Shown here one piece after another: positions 1 to 10,722 of a DNA stretch of 64,000 nt; the first letter of the stretch is position 1; each line of letters starts with the position of its first letter. Under the pieces are notes generated by a model. The model was not told the DNA's origin. It saw only the letters and a list, made by a program, of their open reading frames with translations, and did not search any database. The position numbers and the translations under genes are program-made. The stretch covers positions 3,569,001 to 3,633,000 of the forward strand of contig OX424563.1 of assembly GCA_949152475.1 (NCBI GenBank). Reading direction: 5' to 3'. This stretch comes from Terebella lapidaria (taxonomy: Eukaryota > Annelida > Polychaeta > Terebellida > Terebellidae).

Positions 1-6
1 AGCACC

Positions 7-2146
7 ATGTCCTCCATCACAGACATTCACTGTGAGGTGGCTGGGTCACTGCCTGCATCACCACTCAAGGCTGTCTCCCTTGGCTCATCTCCGGCGAAGT
101 CCCTCGTGGAGGAGATTGTTGAGGAGGTGGAAGAGGAGGAGGCGGAAGATGCGATGCCAGGCGAAAGTGATACAGAGTCTGTCTATCGCACACCTATGTC
201 CTTCAGTGACTTTGAGCTGAGTACCAAACAAAGTGGTTTGAGACAATCTGAAGCTGAATCTGTGATTGATCAAGGCAGGAATACATATAGTACTCAGTCT
301 CGTGACCAAGTACAAGAGTCAACTTCAAATGCACCAATTCGAAAAATTCACAATCACAGACAAGTGCATGAAGACAAATCACCTGCTTCAACACAATCGA
401 ATGCTATTCCAGATGGATCATATCAACATAGTGGGAAACCGGTAAATGGAAACCCATGTAGACCCAAAGATCTCGCGACAAATTCTAATCTTCATCCAGT
501 GTTTCAAGAATCCTCCTCCAGGTACACAAGCCAAGGTTCAAGGATCTACCGTCCCCGGTCGCCTCGGGGTGTCGGAGGTCCTTCGCCCGCTCCGAGACGC
601 CGACCTGGCTCGCTCCAGACGACATTCCCTCCAGACTCTCCACCAAACATGACCACCCCAGGCCATCGCCGTGTCTCTCAAGACCAGGTCTACATCGACT
701 ACTCCACAGGCTCCAGCCAGGAATCCATCGCCATTTCAACCCCGATTCCAAGGCGGGGCCACCCAGAATACATGAACGACTCGGGGATTTCCGCAGCTCT
801 GAAGCCGCCGTCCAGGGTGATCACTTACCGTGACCCGATGTCCCCGAGTGATGGCCGAAGTGATTTGACAAGCGAGATGTCTGATTCGTACCTGTTCTGT
901 GAGTCATCTGATGGGGATGAGTCAATCTATGAGCTTGATCTACCGTACGATGTTCCTAACTACCCCAAGCATCCGAACTGGATGTCTGAACTACCACAGA
1001 AGCTTCACACGGTACCAATCAACCACCTGGTTATTCCAGGTAAGATCTTCTGGAGAATATTATATTGTCTTTAGAATTTAATGAACAAAAATATCATGAG
1101 AGAAATTCCATTACATTACATCTAGACGTTTTTTGATGAAAAGTACAGCCTTTTCTGAAAGTCTGAACGATACACAAGCAGAATAATATTTTACATGTAA
1201 ATGACACATTATTTTCCATCCTGCAGGAAGCCACATCTCCCTGGCTATTGACCGAGACATGAGAATGGACATGGACTTCTCTAAGTGCAACTACGAAATG
1301 GCAGAGTTTCTGCGCAAACTACCAAACCTGGCCGTCTTCAACAACTTCCGTGGACTGATGAAAAAGATCTGGAAGGCGTGGATGCCCAAACAGACCTTGA
1401 CCATCCCCCAGCAGCTGGAGTGCGGTGTTCGTTACCTCGACCTGCGAGTCACCAAGCTCCGTGGAGCCATCTACGGAGAACATGGGCTCTACACGCGCCA
1501 GCTCAAGCGATACCTCAAACAGGTGCGAGAGTTCTTAGAAGGGCATCCTCAGGAGATAGTCATCCTTCACTTCCAGACGCTGAGTCAGCTAGAGAAATCG
1601 GACAAGCGACACCTCGTAACAATGCTCTTCCAGATCTTTGGGGCTCGTCTCGCTCGATCAGAAGTCCCTGGCTCGACCACGCTCGAGTTCCTCTGGAAGA
1701 GCAAGAAACAAGTCATCGTTGTCTTTCCGGATGAAGACATGCCTCTTCTGAGGAACCACATCTTCTATGGTCTCGTGTGGCCAGACTTCGAAGTCGAAGC
1801 TCCTGTCCCCAAAAACCAACACATTGAAGAAATTGTCAAGTACCTTGATGACTTTGGAGATGCCAACCTTGACGCTGTGAAAGCTATAGCAGACAAGAAA
1901 ATGTACGTCCTGAAGGCAGTGCTGTCTCCAGACATGACGATGGTGTTTGGGGAATTCCGGCATAAGTCCATGAGAGATTTGAGCGAGAATGAGACAGAGT
2001 TGGTCGTCCTTGACTGGATTCACAGACAGGTGTCGCCACTGCTCGCAGGGAAGCTGAACATCATAGCTCTGGACTTTGTGGGTACGGGGACTGCGGTCTC
2101 GGAAATTCTACAGCTGAACTTCCCGAAGAGGGAAACAGCTGTGTGA
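7..2146 (+). CDS. PI-PLC X-domain-containing protein, two exons visible, 5' end uncertain
   Basis: Coding exons 7-1039 and 1227-2146; the intron 1040-1226 has GTAAG and CTGCAG borders and a phase 1 junction. Residues 1 to about 330 are low complexity: an acidic Glu-run (about 36-46) and Ser/Pro/Arg-rich stretches, probably disordered. The rest is a phosphatidylinositol-specific phospholipase C X-type domain, as in the PLCXD proteins. Visible landmarks are the IPGSH motif across the exon junction (first catalytic His), ECGVRYLDLRV (Arg and Asp region), GEHGLYT (second catalytic His) and HPQEIVILHF. No PLC-Y, C2 or PH domain follows, so this is the short PLCXD form, presumably cytosolic. The residue after the first catalytic His is Ile, where most family members have Asp (HDS). 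The first ATG is at 7 and the frame is open to the window edge, so upstream coding sequence is possible. Domain identity is firm; exact substrate is unknown. Confidence 0.85.
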
Positions 2147-3839
2147 CAAGTGTGTTAAATTCATTATCACGGTCAAAATATAGCAACAAATGTACAGGTA
2201 ACATTGCGGAGAAGTTCTCTTTGTTTTAGTGATTGCATAATGTATTTGTGCATCTACACCACTTTTACAAGTGAATGATGTCCATGTACCTATACTATCA
2301 TATGAGATACGAGGAGCATGAATTTTTTCGTTGTTTTAAATATGTTTTAAATGTTTTGAATTTGTTATGTTTTGAGAATACTTGTTGTATGCATGAGTGC
2401 GATTGGTCACATTTTGTACATTCAAGAGATGGAAGCAGATGATTTACTACATGTACGGGTGGTACCATGTTCAGTCAACATTATGATACATTGTTTGCAG
2501 TACGATTTCTGCAAAAAAAAAATCTTTGACATGTACTGTGACTTGTATGCAGACCTGGATATTTCATTGGGTTTGTTCCATGGGCTAAGCAAATATCATA
2601 GTGTTCCAGAGCATTTATTCTCAGGTTGTTTTAACACATATGTAAGTAAATTTGAAAATACTCGAAATATGGAATGCATTCCTGAGAATGATTGATTCCT
2701 GACAAAGTTTTCATTCCCGTGTTTCCAGCATTAAGACGTGTAAGGCAAATGTGAAACTAGGTGAGCTGATTAACATTTGCCAAAGTTACTGAAGCTTTCA
2801 TACTGTGTCAAATAGCCGTTCGTACCGGACCTCAACTTGCTGTTCTATTGTGTTCAATTGTGTCTTCTTTTTGCTTTATCCGTTAAGTTATTGTTATATA
2901 GCTGGTTTATGTCCACAGAATGCTGAAATTTGTCTCTCCACTCGCGCATCACAAACAGCTGCACACGGCAGTCTATTGTCGAGTTTTGTTTGACTGAGGG
3001 AAATGACCGCAATACTCTATCAATAACTTACCTCTTTATGTGCAATAACTGTTGTTGTTGCAATAAATACTCCCCATAAGCTTGTACAATTTCATATGCT
3101 TCATATTTAGTATGTTCACTGGAAAAATGGCAGGCTCTACTTCAGATATTGTCACTTTAAAGCAGCTTTCACATGAACACGATAAAGTGTATCAGTTTTT
3201 GACGGTTGTGTATGTGCAACTATTACTGATTATTGCTGTGCAAATACTCCCATCACTTGTGGTTGATAGGCTACAGAAAGAAACTACCTGCCAACATATT
3301 TGTGCAGTTAGTTGCCACATAATTATAATATTGTTGTGCAGTCCTTACAACTGATCAAACAAACAGATATATATTGTTTTCTATTGTGTGTGCCACAGGC
3401 TCTTGTTTGTGTTGGGAATATCTTGTTCTGTCAACAAATATGTGTATAATTTCAACTCATTTTATCAATACATGTATGTCATCATGTGTGCGTGGTTATG
3501 AATTGGTTCCTTTCTCACATTAACATTGAAAATGTATTTCCATAATATCAGCATTTCATATTTGGCTCGTGGACAAATTTTGTTCTATTGTGGCTACCTT
3601 TGGATTTTACATAGATATTCTTTTGTTATTTATCATATTTAATGTTTTACATGATAACATTTTATTTTCTCATATACCATGTATACAGGTGTAGTGTGCA
3701 TAATCAGGAATAGTATATATCCCTTTGTTCACGTAATACATAAATAGAATTTAATATTTATTTCCAATGTACATTTCAACACTGGAATCAGCTGGGTTTG
3801 CCAGCCGCTTGGTTGGCATTTTAAGCTTTAACAGTAAGG
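2147..3839. other. Downstream/3' UTR region of the PLC-X gene
   Basis: AT-rich sequence with no supportable coding region. An AATAAA at 3062-3067 is the first good poly(A) signal after the stop, which would give a 3' UTR of about 0.9 kb. The 60-107 codon open frames here have no recognisable domain and are typical of chance ORFs in AT-rich DNA. Confidence 0.5.
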
Positions 3840-3882
3840 GTGTTTGCTAATTTTTTTTTTTTTTTTTTTAGTGTTTGCTAAT
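3840..3882. repeat. Poly-T tract between 12-bp direct repeats
   Basis: GTGTTTGCTAAT occurs at 3840-3851 and again at 3871-3882, separated by 18 T and one A. A homopolymer flanked by a perfect direct repeat of this length looks like a target-site duplication around a poly(A) tail (minus-strand orientation), meaning a retrotransposition event of almost nothing but tail. Slippage is the alternative. Confidence 0.6.
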
Positions 3883-3915
3883 ATATACGCTGATGTTTTT
3901 ACCTCATATAATATC

Positions 3916-4072
3916 ACTCTGATTTTTTAAAACTCGTATTTTGCGATGCTGCATGGTATCTTATTATAACTAAGCATACCTCACCTGGGAGTCAAACGGC
4001 AATTCCTTACCAAACTTCTGACTTCTGTCGCAAACATTGAAAAAGTTGGCTACGAGTTTAAAAAATCAGAGT
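3916..4072. mobile_element. Short MITE-like inverted-repeat element (157 bp)
   Basis: The outer 22-23 bases form a near-perfect inverted repeat: 3916-3938 begins ACTCTGATTTTTTAAAACTC, and 4051-4072 is its reverse complement except for one T missing from the run. There is no coding capacity. ATAT-type sequence flanks both ends, so target duplication cannot be resolved. Size and structure fit a miniature inverted-repeat transposable element; superfamily unknown. Confidence 0.55.
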
Positions 4073-5465
4073 ATATGTACATCTATATGCTGTGTGTTCA
4101 GAACATATTGTTATTTGATAGCATATACCAGCTTGTATATAGTTATACTGTATGTCACTGCATTCACCAAATCAATATCTAGCACAGTTCAACAATCCAT
4201 GCTATAGTATAAATATATGATTCACTATATAACATGGTTATTTGTGCCCTGAACCTGTCAGATATAGTAATGATCAGGTTTTATCTGTCTTTGATGATCC
4301 GGTGATTATTTAATGGATAACTCGCAAAATCACAAGTGTATTTTCCATTCCATACGTACACTGCTTGAGTTACTTTTTGTCAGAGACTTGTTGATAGTTT
4401 ATTGGATGTAGTCAGGTCTTTGACGTAGGGAATTTTGTTGGAAGTATTTTGTTCAGGATTCAGCTGAGTTTGCTTTATTTAGGCAATGGGTTTATCAATT
4501 TTTTAAAACATTTTTTTTCTGTCTTGTTTGAATATTGGTAATACTGGTATGTTCAGTTAGGGAATTAATTTCCAATTCACAAATCGAAAACAATCACTGA
4601 TATTTCATCCTGTGATGTAAAACAGTCTATAACTTTGTTTGTGATTTGTTGCATGTAACTAAATATGAATACATGTATCAGTTGAAGTTCCGGTCTCTAC
4701 GTTTCATCTGATTATCAAAGAAGTGTATAATGTAGTTTTGTTAGTACTGGAATTTTTTATCTGTGTTATTGTATGTTCTACTTATTTCCAGGTTTGGTTA
4801 GGCACATGTGTGATAATGTATACTGAGTAGATTATATGCTTTTGGTGGAACAAAAGACTTGGGTTTGAGGAATTGATCTTTGTTATATTTTTCTTGGGGT
4901 ATTTTAACTAATTTCACAGGTCGGGTATACATGTATGTACATGTACATTATGATATGGCAAAATCATACGGAGCTTACTTTTTTCTTGAAACTTCGTTAT
5001 GCTTCCACAGCAGATGTACACATATTTGACACTGTCTTAATTTGCCAATAGGTTATTTACATAATTATGACATACTTAGCACAGTTAGTAAGAATAGGGG
5101 TTGGGTTCAAGTTGTACTTTCAATACTGGTGCAAAAGTCTTCGTGTGATAGGATGAATTCAACTCATTGGTGCATTGAGGGTATAACTAACAAATGTTAT
5201 GGAAAATGTATAGTAGCATCAATTATTGGACTCGAGTCATTCACATACTGTTAATTCCTGGTCGTTGTTATTTGTTGTTTTTGAAATAAAATTACCTCTT
5301 CAATTTCAAAATCGTTTACTGATGTTATCTCCATACATGTACATGCTTACCGGTATATACCCAGTACGTTTTGTCAGCGACTGAAATGAAAACATACTGT
5401 CAACATACTGAAATGAAATAACAGTACAGTTAATTATGTCTATTCAATCTCTAGTTAATTACAAA
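4073..5465. other. AT-rich intergenic sequence
   Basis: No gene, structured RNA or repeat recognised. An AATAAA occurs at 5285-5290 but no coding sequence that would use it is visible nearby. Confidence 0.4.
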
Positions 5466-6274
5466 CAAGAAAATGCAGCTAACTGCGGGGGACGACATTA
5501 GAGCTCGAGCACATCATCAGCACCACGACAGTATATCATGATGAAAAACATAGGCCTACTTCATTCATATTCCTAATAAGTAAACATTTATTTTGAACTC
5601 AATGTAACAGATAGATCTACGCCTACTGAAATGGTATTTCATTTTTTTTTAAATAAAAAAAAAATATTGAAAACCATGAGAAATATCTGCATCTGATATC
5701 ATGATACATATGCCTAGGGCCTACTGGGCGAATTGAAAGGCCAGTTTAAAATAAAAATTCGCATCCCCGCATGGAACACCTTAATTGTCATGTGATACAA
5801 TACGTCAAATTACGGTAAATTTAGCCGTGGCGTCGCAGACGAATCATCGTGTTTACTTCATCATAACGCCAGAGAATGTCACACGCAAGATGATGTATGC
5901 ATGCACGTATTGCTGCACAGAAAATTGTGTGTTCCATAATACGCGTCATTGCGGTAAAATTTGCTTTGCATTCTGGGAACGTCAATTTCCATCGGCTCCG
6001 CCATTTTGGACGTTTTTGGATAATTTGAGGATATTACGTTATTTTCTCAGTCCTAACACATCGATTTATGCATTATACATCTGTGGAAAATTCAAAGTTT
6101 GCCATCAATTCGACAGATTTTATGTCAAAGACGAAGAAAATCCTCATTTGGAGTAGATGTCTAAACGTTTACCTGCCAAAACGGGCGTCGATAGTTTGGC
6201 ATGAAACCTCCATGAAAAGGTCAGCACATAGACATGTAGAGGGTTGGGGGCTTCGCCCCCAACGCTCTAATGTC
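5466..6274 (+). mobile_element. Non-autonomous Helentron/Helitron-like element, copy 1
   Basis: Related to 44802-45696. Both begin CAAGAAAATGCAGC, carry GACATTAGAGC about 28 bases inside the left end (5494-5504 here), and end with the exact reverse complement GCTCTAATGTC (6264-6274). The right end is immediately preceded by a perfect 9-bp-stem hairpin, GTTGGGGGC-TTC-GCCCCCAAC (6243-6263). Subterminal, asymmetric inverted repeats plus a 3' hairpin, with A-rich flanks and no long target duplication, resemble the non-autonomous rolling-circle elements called Helentron-associated or DINE-like. No transposase gene is present; ORFs of about 100 codons inside are not conserved between the copies. 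The class call is inference; the repeat boundaries are seen directly. Confidence 0.6.
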
Positions 6275-6958
6275 AAAAAAAATTTGAACGATAACGGCAA
6301 AAAAAGGTCTGTAGATTATTTACGTAATGATAACGACACGACTTCCAGAAAAAAAATCTTCGAATAACCATAGACCTGAAGGTCTATGGAATAACTTCAG
6401 TACTGGACCAGTGCTGCCACCTGAGATATTCGGATTGAGGCAAACGCCATCTGGCGAATGGACGACTTGAGCGGATGTGACGTAAATTTTGGATGAGTCT
6501 TGGCAGGCTAGCAGACTAGATTTGAGAAATATCCACAAATAAACATGGTAGGAATATTTAATCCAACTCCATCCGTGTCACACCATGATTTATCTCTGTG
6601 TAGAATGTTCGTATGGGTTTGTTGAAAGTAGTTAAAAACGGTAAACTATCGATTTTGCAGCATAATCGCTGTGTTTACATTTGCCGGTTTCATGCCTGAG
6701 CCATGTTTGACAGTTGTCATGAACATTCTCGAAGAATCCGTGGTGAAAAAAAGTGATAGAATAGATCTAGGTCTTTATGTAGGAACTGATTGAGTGAACG
6801 TCGCATCAGTCAGCGTAAAAATGGTATACAACATGTGTCTTGAATCATGCATCAATCTACAGACTTTCAAATTAATTCTGACACGATCCGTTTTCATTAA
6901 TTTCAATGTTTTGTCTCTTGAAAATTTCGAAGTGGATACTAGATCTATGTTTGGATTT
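6275..6958. other. Spacer with a perfect 10-bp-stem hairpin; possible CCT7 first exon
   Basis: 6368-6389 is a perfect inverted repeat, CCATAGACCT-GA-AGGTCTATGG, of unknown role. At 6544 an ATG is followed at once by GTAGGAA, which could be a splice donor. If exon 1 of CCT7 ended with this ATG, joining it to the exon at 10723 would give a start of Met-Gln-Ala-Pro, as expected for CCT7 proteins. This is conjecture without transcript data. Confidence 0.25.
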
Positions 6959-9000
6959 AAACAGGTCGCAGAGCAACCGCAGATTAAAGTACGTACTTCG
7001 TTTGTAGTACGTACCTCGTTTGTAGTACGGCGTACTTGGAAGGAAGTACGTATGTTATGAAAGGGTGGTGGTGTTGAAATAATGTTATTAGATGCTTAAA
7101 ATGCACGACGTTATGCCCGAAGGCATGAATTTTAAGAACGTCGAACGTTATGCTTCAGTTCTGAATTATTCACAATGTTGCAAGCGGCTGTGGGAAATCG
7201 CCACGAGGTGCCAAAAGTCGACCTCTCAAAACAAAGGAGAAAACAGCTCTCATATTTTGCCCATTACGGAAACTTAGGTCACAGGGCAGCAAAGGGTAAA
7301 TAACAAAATGGTAGTTGAATATATGTAAATCTAAAATAATTCCATTTGCAATACATTCTATGTACTATAGGCGATCAAATGGAAGGCAAAGTCACCTCCT
7401 CTGTTTTCGTTTTTTGGTCAGAAATCCAACGTACTTCAATCGAAGTATGCTGTACTTCAATCGAAGTACGGCTGAAGAAAATCAACGATTTATATATGTT
7501 CAAGTATATCTATGAATCATTTTGATTATATATAACACTGATAACTGATCATGCAACATAATATATAAATCATGTACTGATATATAATGCTGATAACTGG
7601 TCAACTACGAGTTTAAAGCTAGTCCTTAAGTCATAATTTGTTCGACTGTTCGGCCTACACATAAGACACTGTAATCTAAATCTATATGTCTGCTATGTCG
7701 ATTTATCCAAACGTGTCACCTGTGCTTGGTTGCGTTTTGGAAACTAGAATGACCAGTTACGATTTTGGAAATTAACAATTATATTGCAAGATTCCATATT
7801 CTTTGCAGACAAACAACATGCCATTCAAGTTCAAATGCGCCTCTGAAAATATCCATGGTGAATTGGGCTGTCCAGACGGAGAAAAGCTAACATCGAAGGT
7901 TTCAAATGACGTGAAGACCAGATTGCTTACACTCGCTGGGAAAAAAGAAACTGTCCATTACACAAAAAAACCACCACACTTTTGTGAAGCTTGCATCAAA
8001 ACAAAACAAACCTCAACCACTAATAATTCCAAGCTAGGACTCAACCGGTACATTTTCATACATCATATTTTAATGTGTTGTGGCATACATAATCAATCAT
8101 GTCAATGACATATAAATATATAGAACCATGAAATAATTGAACAGCCGAATTCCACTCATTTGACATGGACAATATCAGTGTGTCAGTAAAGTGTTAGTAA
8201 TAACTGGAACAAAACGAACAAGAAACATGCTTGTTATGGCCAACATAACCCTCATCTAATGACTTAATGCTGAGGAGATCTCTTTGGTGGCATTTTTCTT
8301 GCTCAACACTGAACATTATACAATATTGAAGTTAAACTGTGTGTATAATTTTATCGTCCTAGGACCATGGGGACATAGCGTACTTCCATTTAAGTACGGC
8401 GTACTACAGTCGAAGTACGTACTTTGATTGAGGGTCGTACTTGGATCGAAGTACAAACAGACAGAGGTATCATTGTATCCCCCGAACAAAGTTCGGCGGA
8501 TACTATGGATTTACGATCGTCGCGCCGCCGCCGCCGCCGCGTCCGCGTCCGCAGACACTTTCTTGTGAACGCGCTGCAGGTTGCAAATATGAACCGATTT
8601 TGATAATATTTTATATGGACATGTCTCATGGTGAAATCTGGACACCTATCGATTTTGGTTGCCATAGCAACCAAAATAGCCGATTGGCGTAACATTTTGT
8701 GCTCAAATGAGCCTGTTTAACACACATGGGTTGTGAACGCTCTACGGGTGGGAGTTTTCAATGAATGATGATGAAATCGCACAGGCTCAATGAGAAAGAC
8801 CATCACACGAAACCTATTGTTTTTCAGAATGATCAAATAAATATTAATAAGTTTGAGAGGTTAACTTATTACGACAATTAAAATACCTACTTTGACATGT
8901 GTGATCACTCCAGTAACCTGTACTATGAAAGCAAATTGCACTGGATTCTTGTTCAGAATACAGAACTGATGTTTTTGGTGAAAAAAGAACAATATTACTG

Positions 9001-9430
9001 AATAAGTTAACATTGGTTTTACTAGTTAAGTCTATTATTGACCACAATAAAAATAGTTAAGACGAGAAACATTTATTATTGAGCTCAACAAGGTAAAGGT
9101 TTTGTCCAGTAGAGACTTCACAGGTGTAACCGAATAAGTTAACATTATTTTTACTAGTTAAGTCTATTATTGGCCACAATAAAAATAGTTAAGACAAGAA
9201 ACATTTATTATTGGGCTCAACAAGGTAAAGCTTCTGTGCAGTAGAGATTTCATGGCTGTAGCCGAATAAGTTAACATCAGGTTTGCTAGTTAGGTCTATT
9301 ATTGACCTCAAGAAAAATAGTTAAGACAAGAAACATTTATTATTGAACTCAACAATTTAAAAGTTTTGTCCAGTAGAGATTTCATTGGTGTAACCGGATA
9401 AGTTAACATTATTTTTACCAGTAAAATCAA
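9001..9430 (+). repeat. 132-bp tandem repeat inside the Helitron
   Basis: The anchor AATAAGTTAACAT recurs at 9001, 9133, 9265 and (as GATAAG) 9397, a strict 132-base period. Each unit contains CTAGTTAAGTCTATTATTG and AAACATTTATTATTG. About 3.3 units, diverged by a few substitutions each. Confidence 0.85.
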
Positions 9431-9790
9431 TTTTTACTTCGAATTTCAACTTGGAACCAAGTTTGGCACATATTATGAATTAAAATATAATTTATGGTGA
9501 AAAGATCGATCTGGCTCCAATTTCATCATCTTGAAATGCAGTTTTGGTAAACTTTTACTTGAATTTCAGCTTGAAACCAAGTTTGGCACATATTATGAAT
9601 TAAAATTTAAATTATGGTGAAAAGTTGATCTGGCTCCAATTTCGTCATCTTGAAATGTAGTTTTGGTCAACTTTTACTTTGAATTTCAACTTGGAACATA
9701 GTATGAGTTGTTTGGCGCATAGTATGAGTTGAAATATAACTTATAGTGAAAAGTTCGATCTGGCTCCAATTTAGTCATCTCGCAACTTAG
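9431..9790 (+). repeat. About 120-bp tandem repeat inside the Helitron
   Basis: Three units starting near 9431, 9552 and 9671, each with TTTTACTT, GAATTTCA, GATCTGGCTCCAATTT and TCATCTT/CGAAA-type blocks. The sequence is unrelated to the 132-bp array that it abuts. The third unit has an internal duplication around GCATAGTATGAGTTG. Confidence 0.8.
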
Positions 9791-10722
9791 TTGCGAATGT
9801 GATCTTGAATTCGACCTTCAAAAGTGTCTGAAAGGTTTCACACTCACAATGTACATCAGCGATATATTTGGAGCAACAGGGATGATAGGGCTACGGGGGA
9901 TACACCCAAGCGGTCGTAGGCGACCGGAAGCGTCTAGTTAACATCAGTGATCGTTGGGTAAAAGTCTTTATAATACGAGTTTAGTTCATACAAATTATGT
10001 AAAACAAGTGAGATAATATAGATAAAACATTCATATAACATATATCACATTCTGTAGCATTGCCCATTTGGAAATAATACAACACTGGTGCATTTTGCTC
10101 ACAGAACTTGCCACGCAATTCCACAACAGCCAACTTCCACCTCGTGTTTTGCTTTCCCACAGCCGCTTACCACATCAAAATTTTTGCCGAACTTGGCCAA
10201 TGATATCACGCACTATATATAGAATGGACACCAGTTGGCATGAGTGTTTACAAAATTAATTATTCAGCATTTAATGATGCACTCTGTGGATAAAACTCAG
10301 CGACCGTCAAAGGAAGTACGGCGTACTACAAAGGAAGTACGTACTACAAAGGAAGTACGTACTTCGATCTGCGGTGCTCTGCGACCTGTTAAATACTGAT
10401 AGATCTACTAGATCTGGCTAGGATGTACAATAACGTGGGCAATTTTATTTTGAACTAATTTTCCATACTTATGATCCAGAATGACAATTGTTTATGATAG
10501 AAAAGTGTTCTTTATTACACACCAGATGTTCTTTTTATCTGTATTCATCATTTTGTGCCACTGATTAACTAATCGTTGTCATTGATTATCATAGAGAAAC
10601 AGGATTGCCCACTACATTGTACATGTGCTCCCTAGATCTAAGTTGAAATTGAAGATGAACTGTCACTTTTATCAATTTACTTGACCTATACATTTCAAAA
10701 CATGGTAACTCTATCCTGTCAG

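Larger units (their letters stand above)
8478..9937 (+). mobile_element. Non-autonomous Helitron (1.46 kb)
   Basis: The 5' end starts TCCCCCGAACAAAGTTCGG directly after an A. The 3' end is CTAG (9934-9937) directly before a T. A hairpin CGGTCG-TAGG-CGACCG lies just upstream of the end (9911-9926). TC start, CTRR end, a hairpin about 7-11 bases inside the 3' end, insertion between A and T, and no target duplication are the defining Helitron features. No Rep/helicase coding sequence is present, so mobility would depend on an autonomous relative. The body holds two unrelated tandem arrays. It lies inside the right arm of the foldback element and is therefore the younger insertion. Confidence 0.75.
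6959..10391. mobile_element. Degenerate long-inverted-repeat (foldback) element with GTAC palindrome arrays
   Basis: The left end AACAGGTCGCAGAGC (from 6959) is mirrored at the right end GCTCTGCGACCTGTT (to about 10391). The arms continue as diverged inverted repeats: AAGCGGCTGTGGGAAA near 7182 has its reverse complement near 10165. Each arm holds two clusters of palindromes of the type GTACTTCAATCGAAGTAC: 6985-7056 and 7424-7467 on the left, about 8379-8455 and 10310-10375 on the right. Once the inserted Helitron (8478-9937) is removed, cluster spacing is similar in both arms (about 370 and 395 bases), so the original element was about 2 kb with arms near 0.5 kb. The central part (7468-8378) contains an unrecognised 101-codon ORF at 7803-8108 with Cys residues but no known domain. 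No transposase is recognisable, and target duplication is unclear in the TTTAAA-rich flanks. Confidence 0.6.

Noticed and set aside
5466-6274. Classical TIR DNA transposon for the repeated element
   Set aside because: The inverted repeat is subterminal at the left but terminal at the right, a 3' hairpin is present, and no target duplication is visible at the uninterrupted counterpart site.
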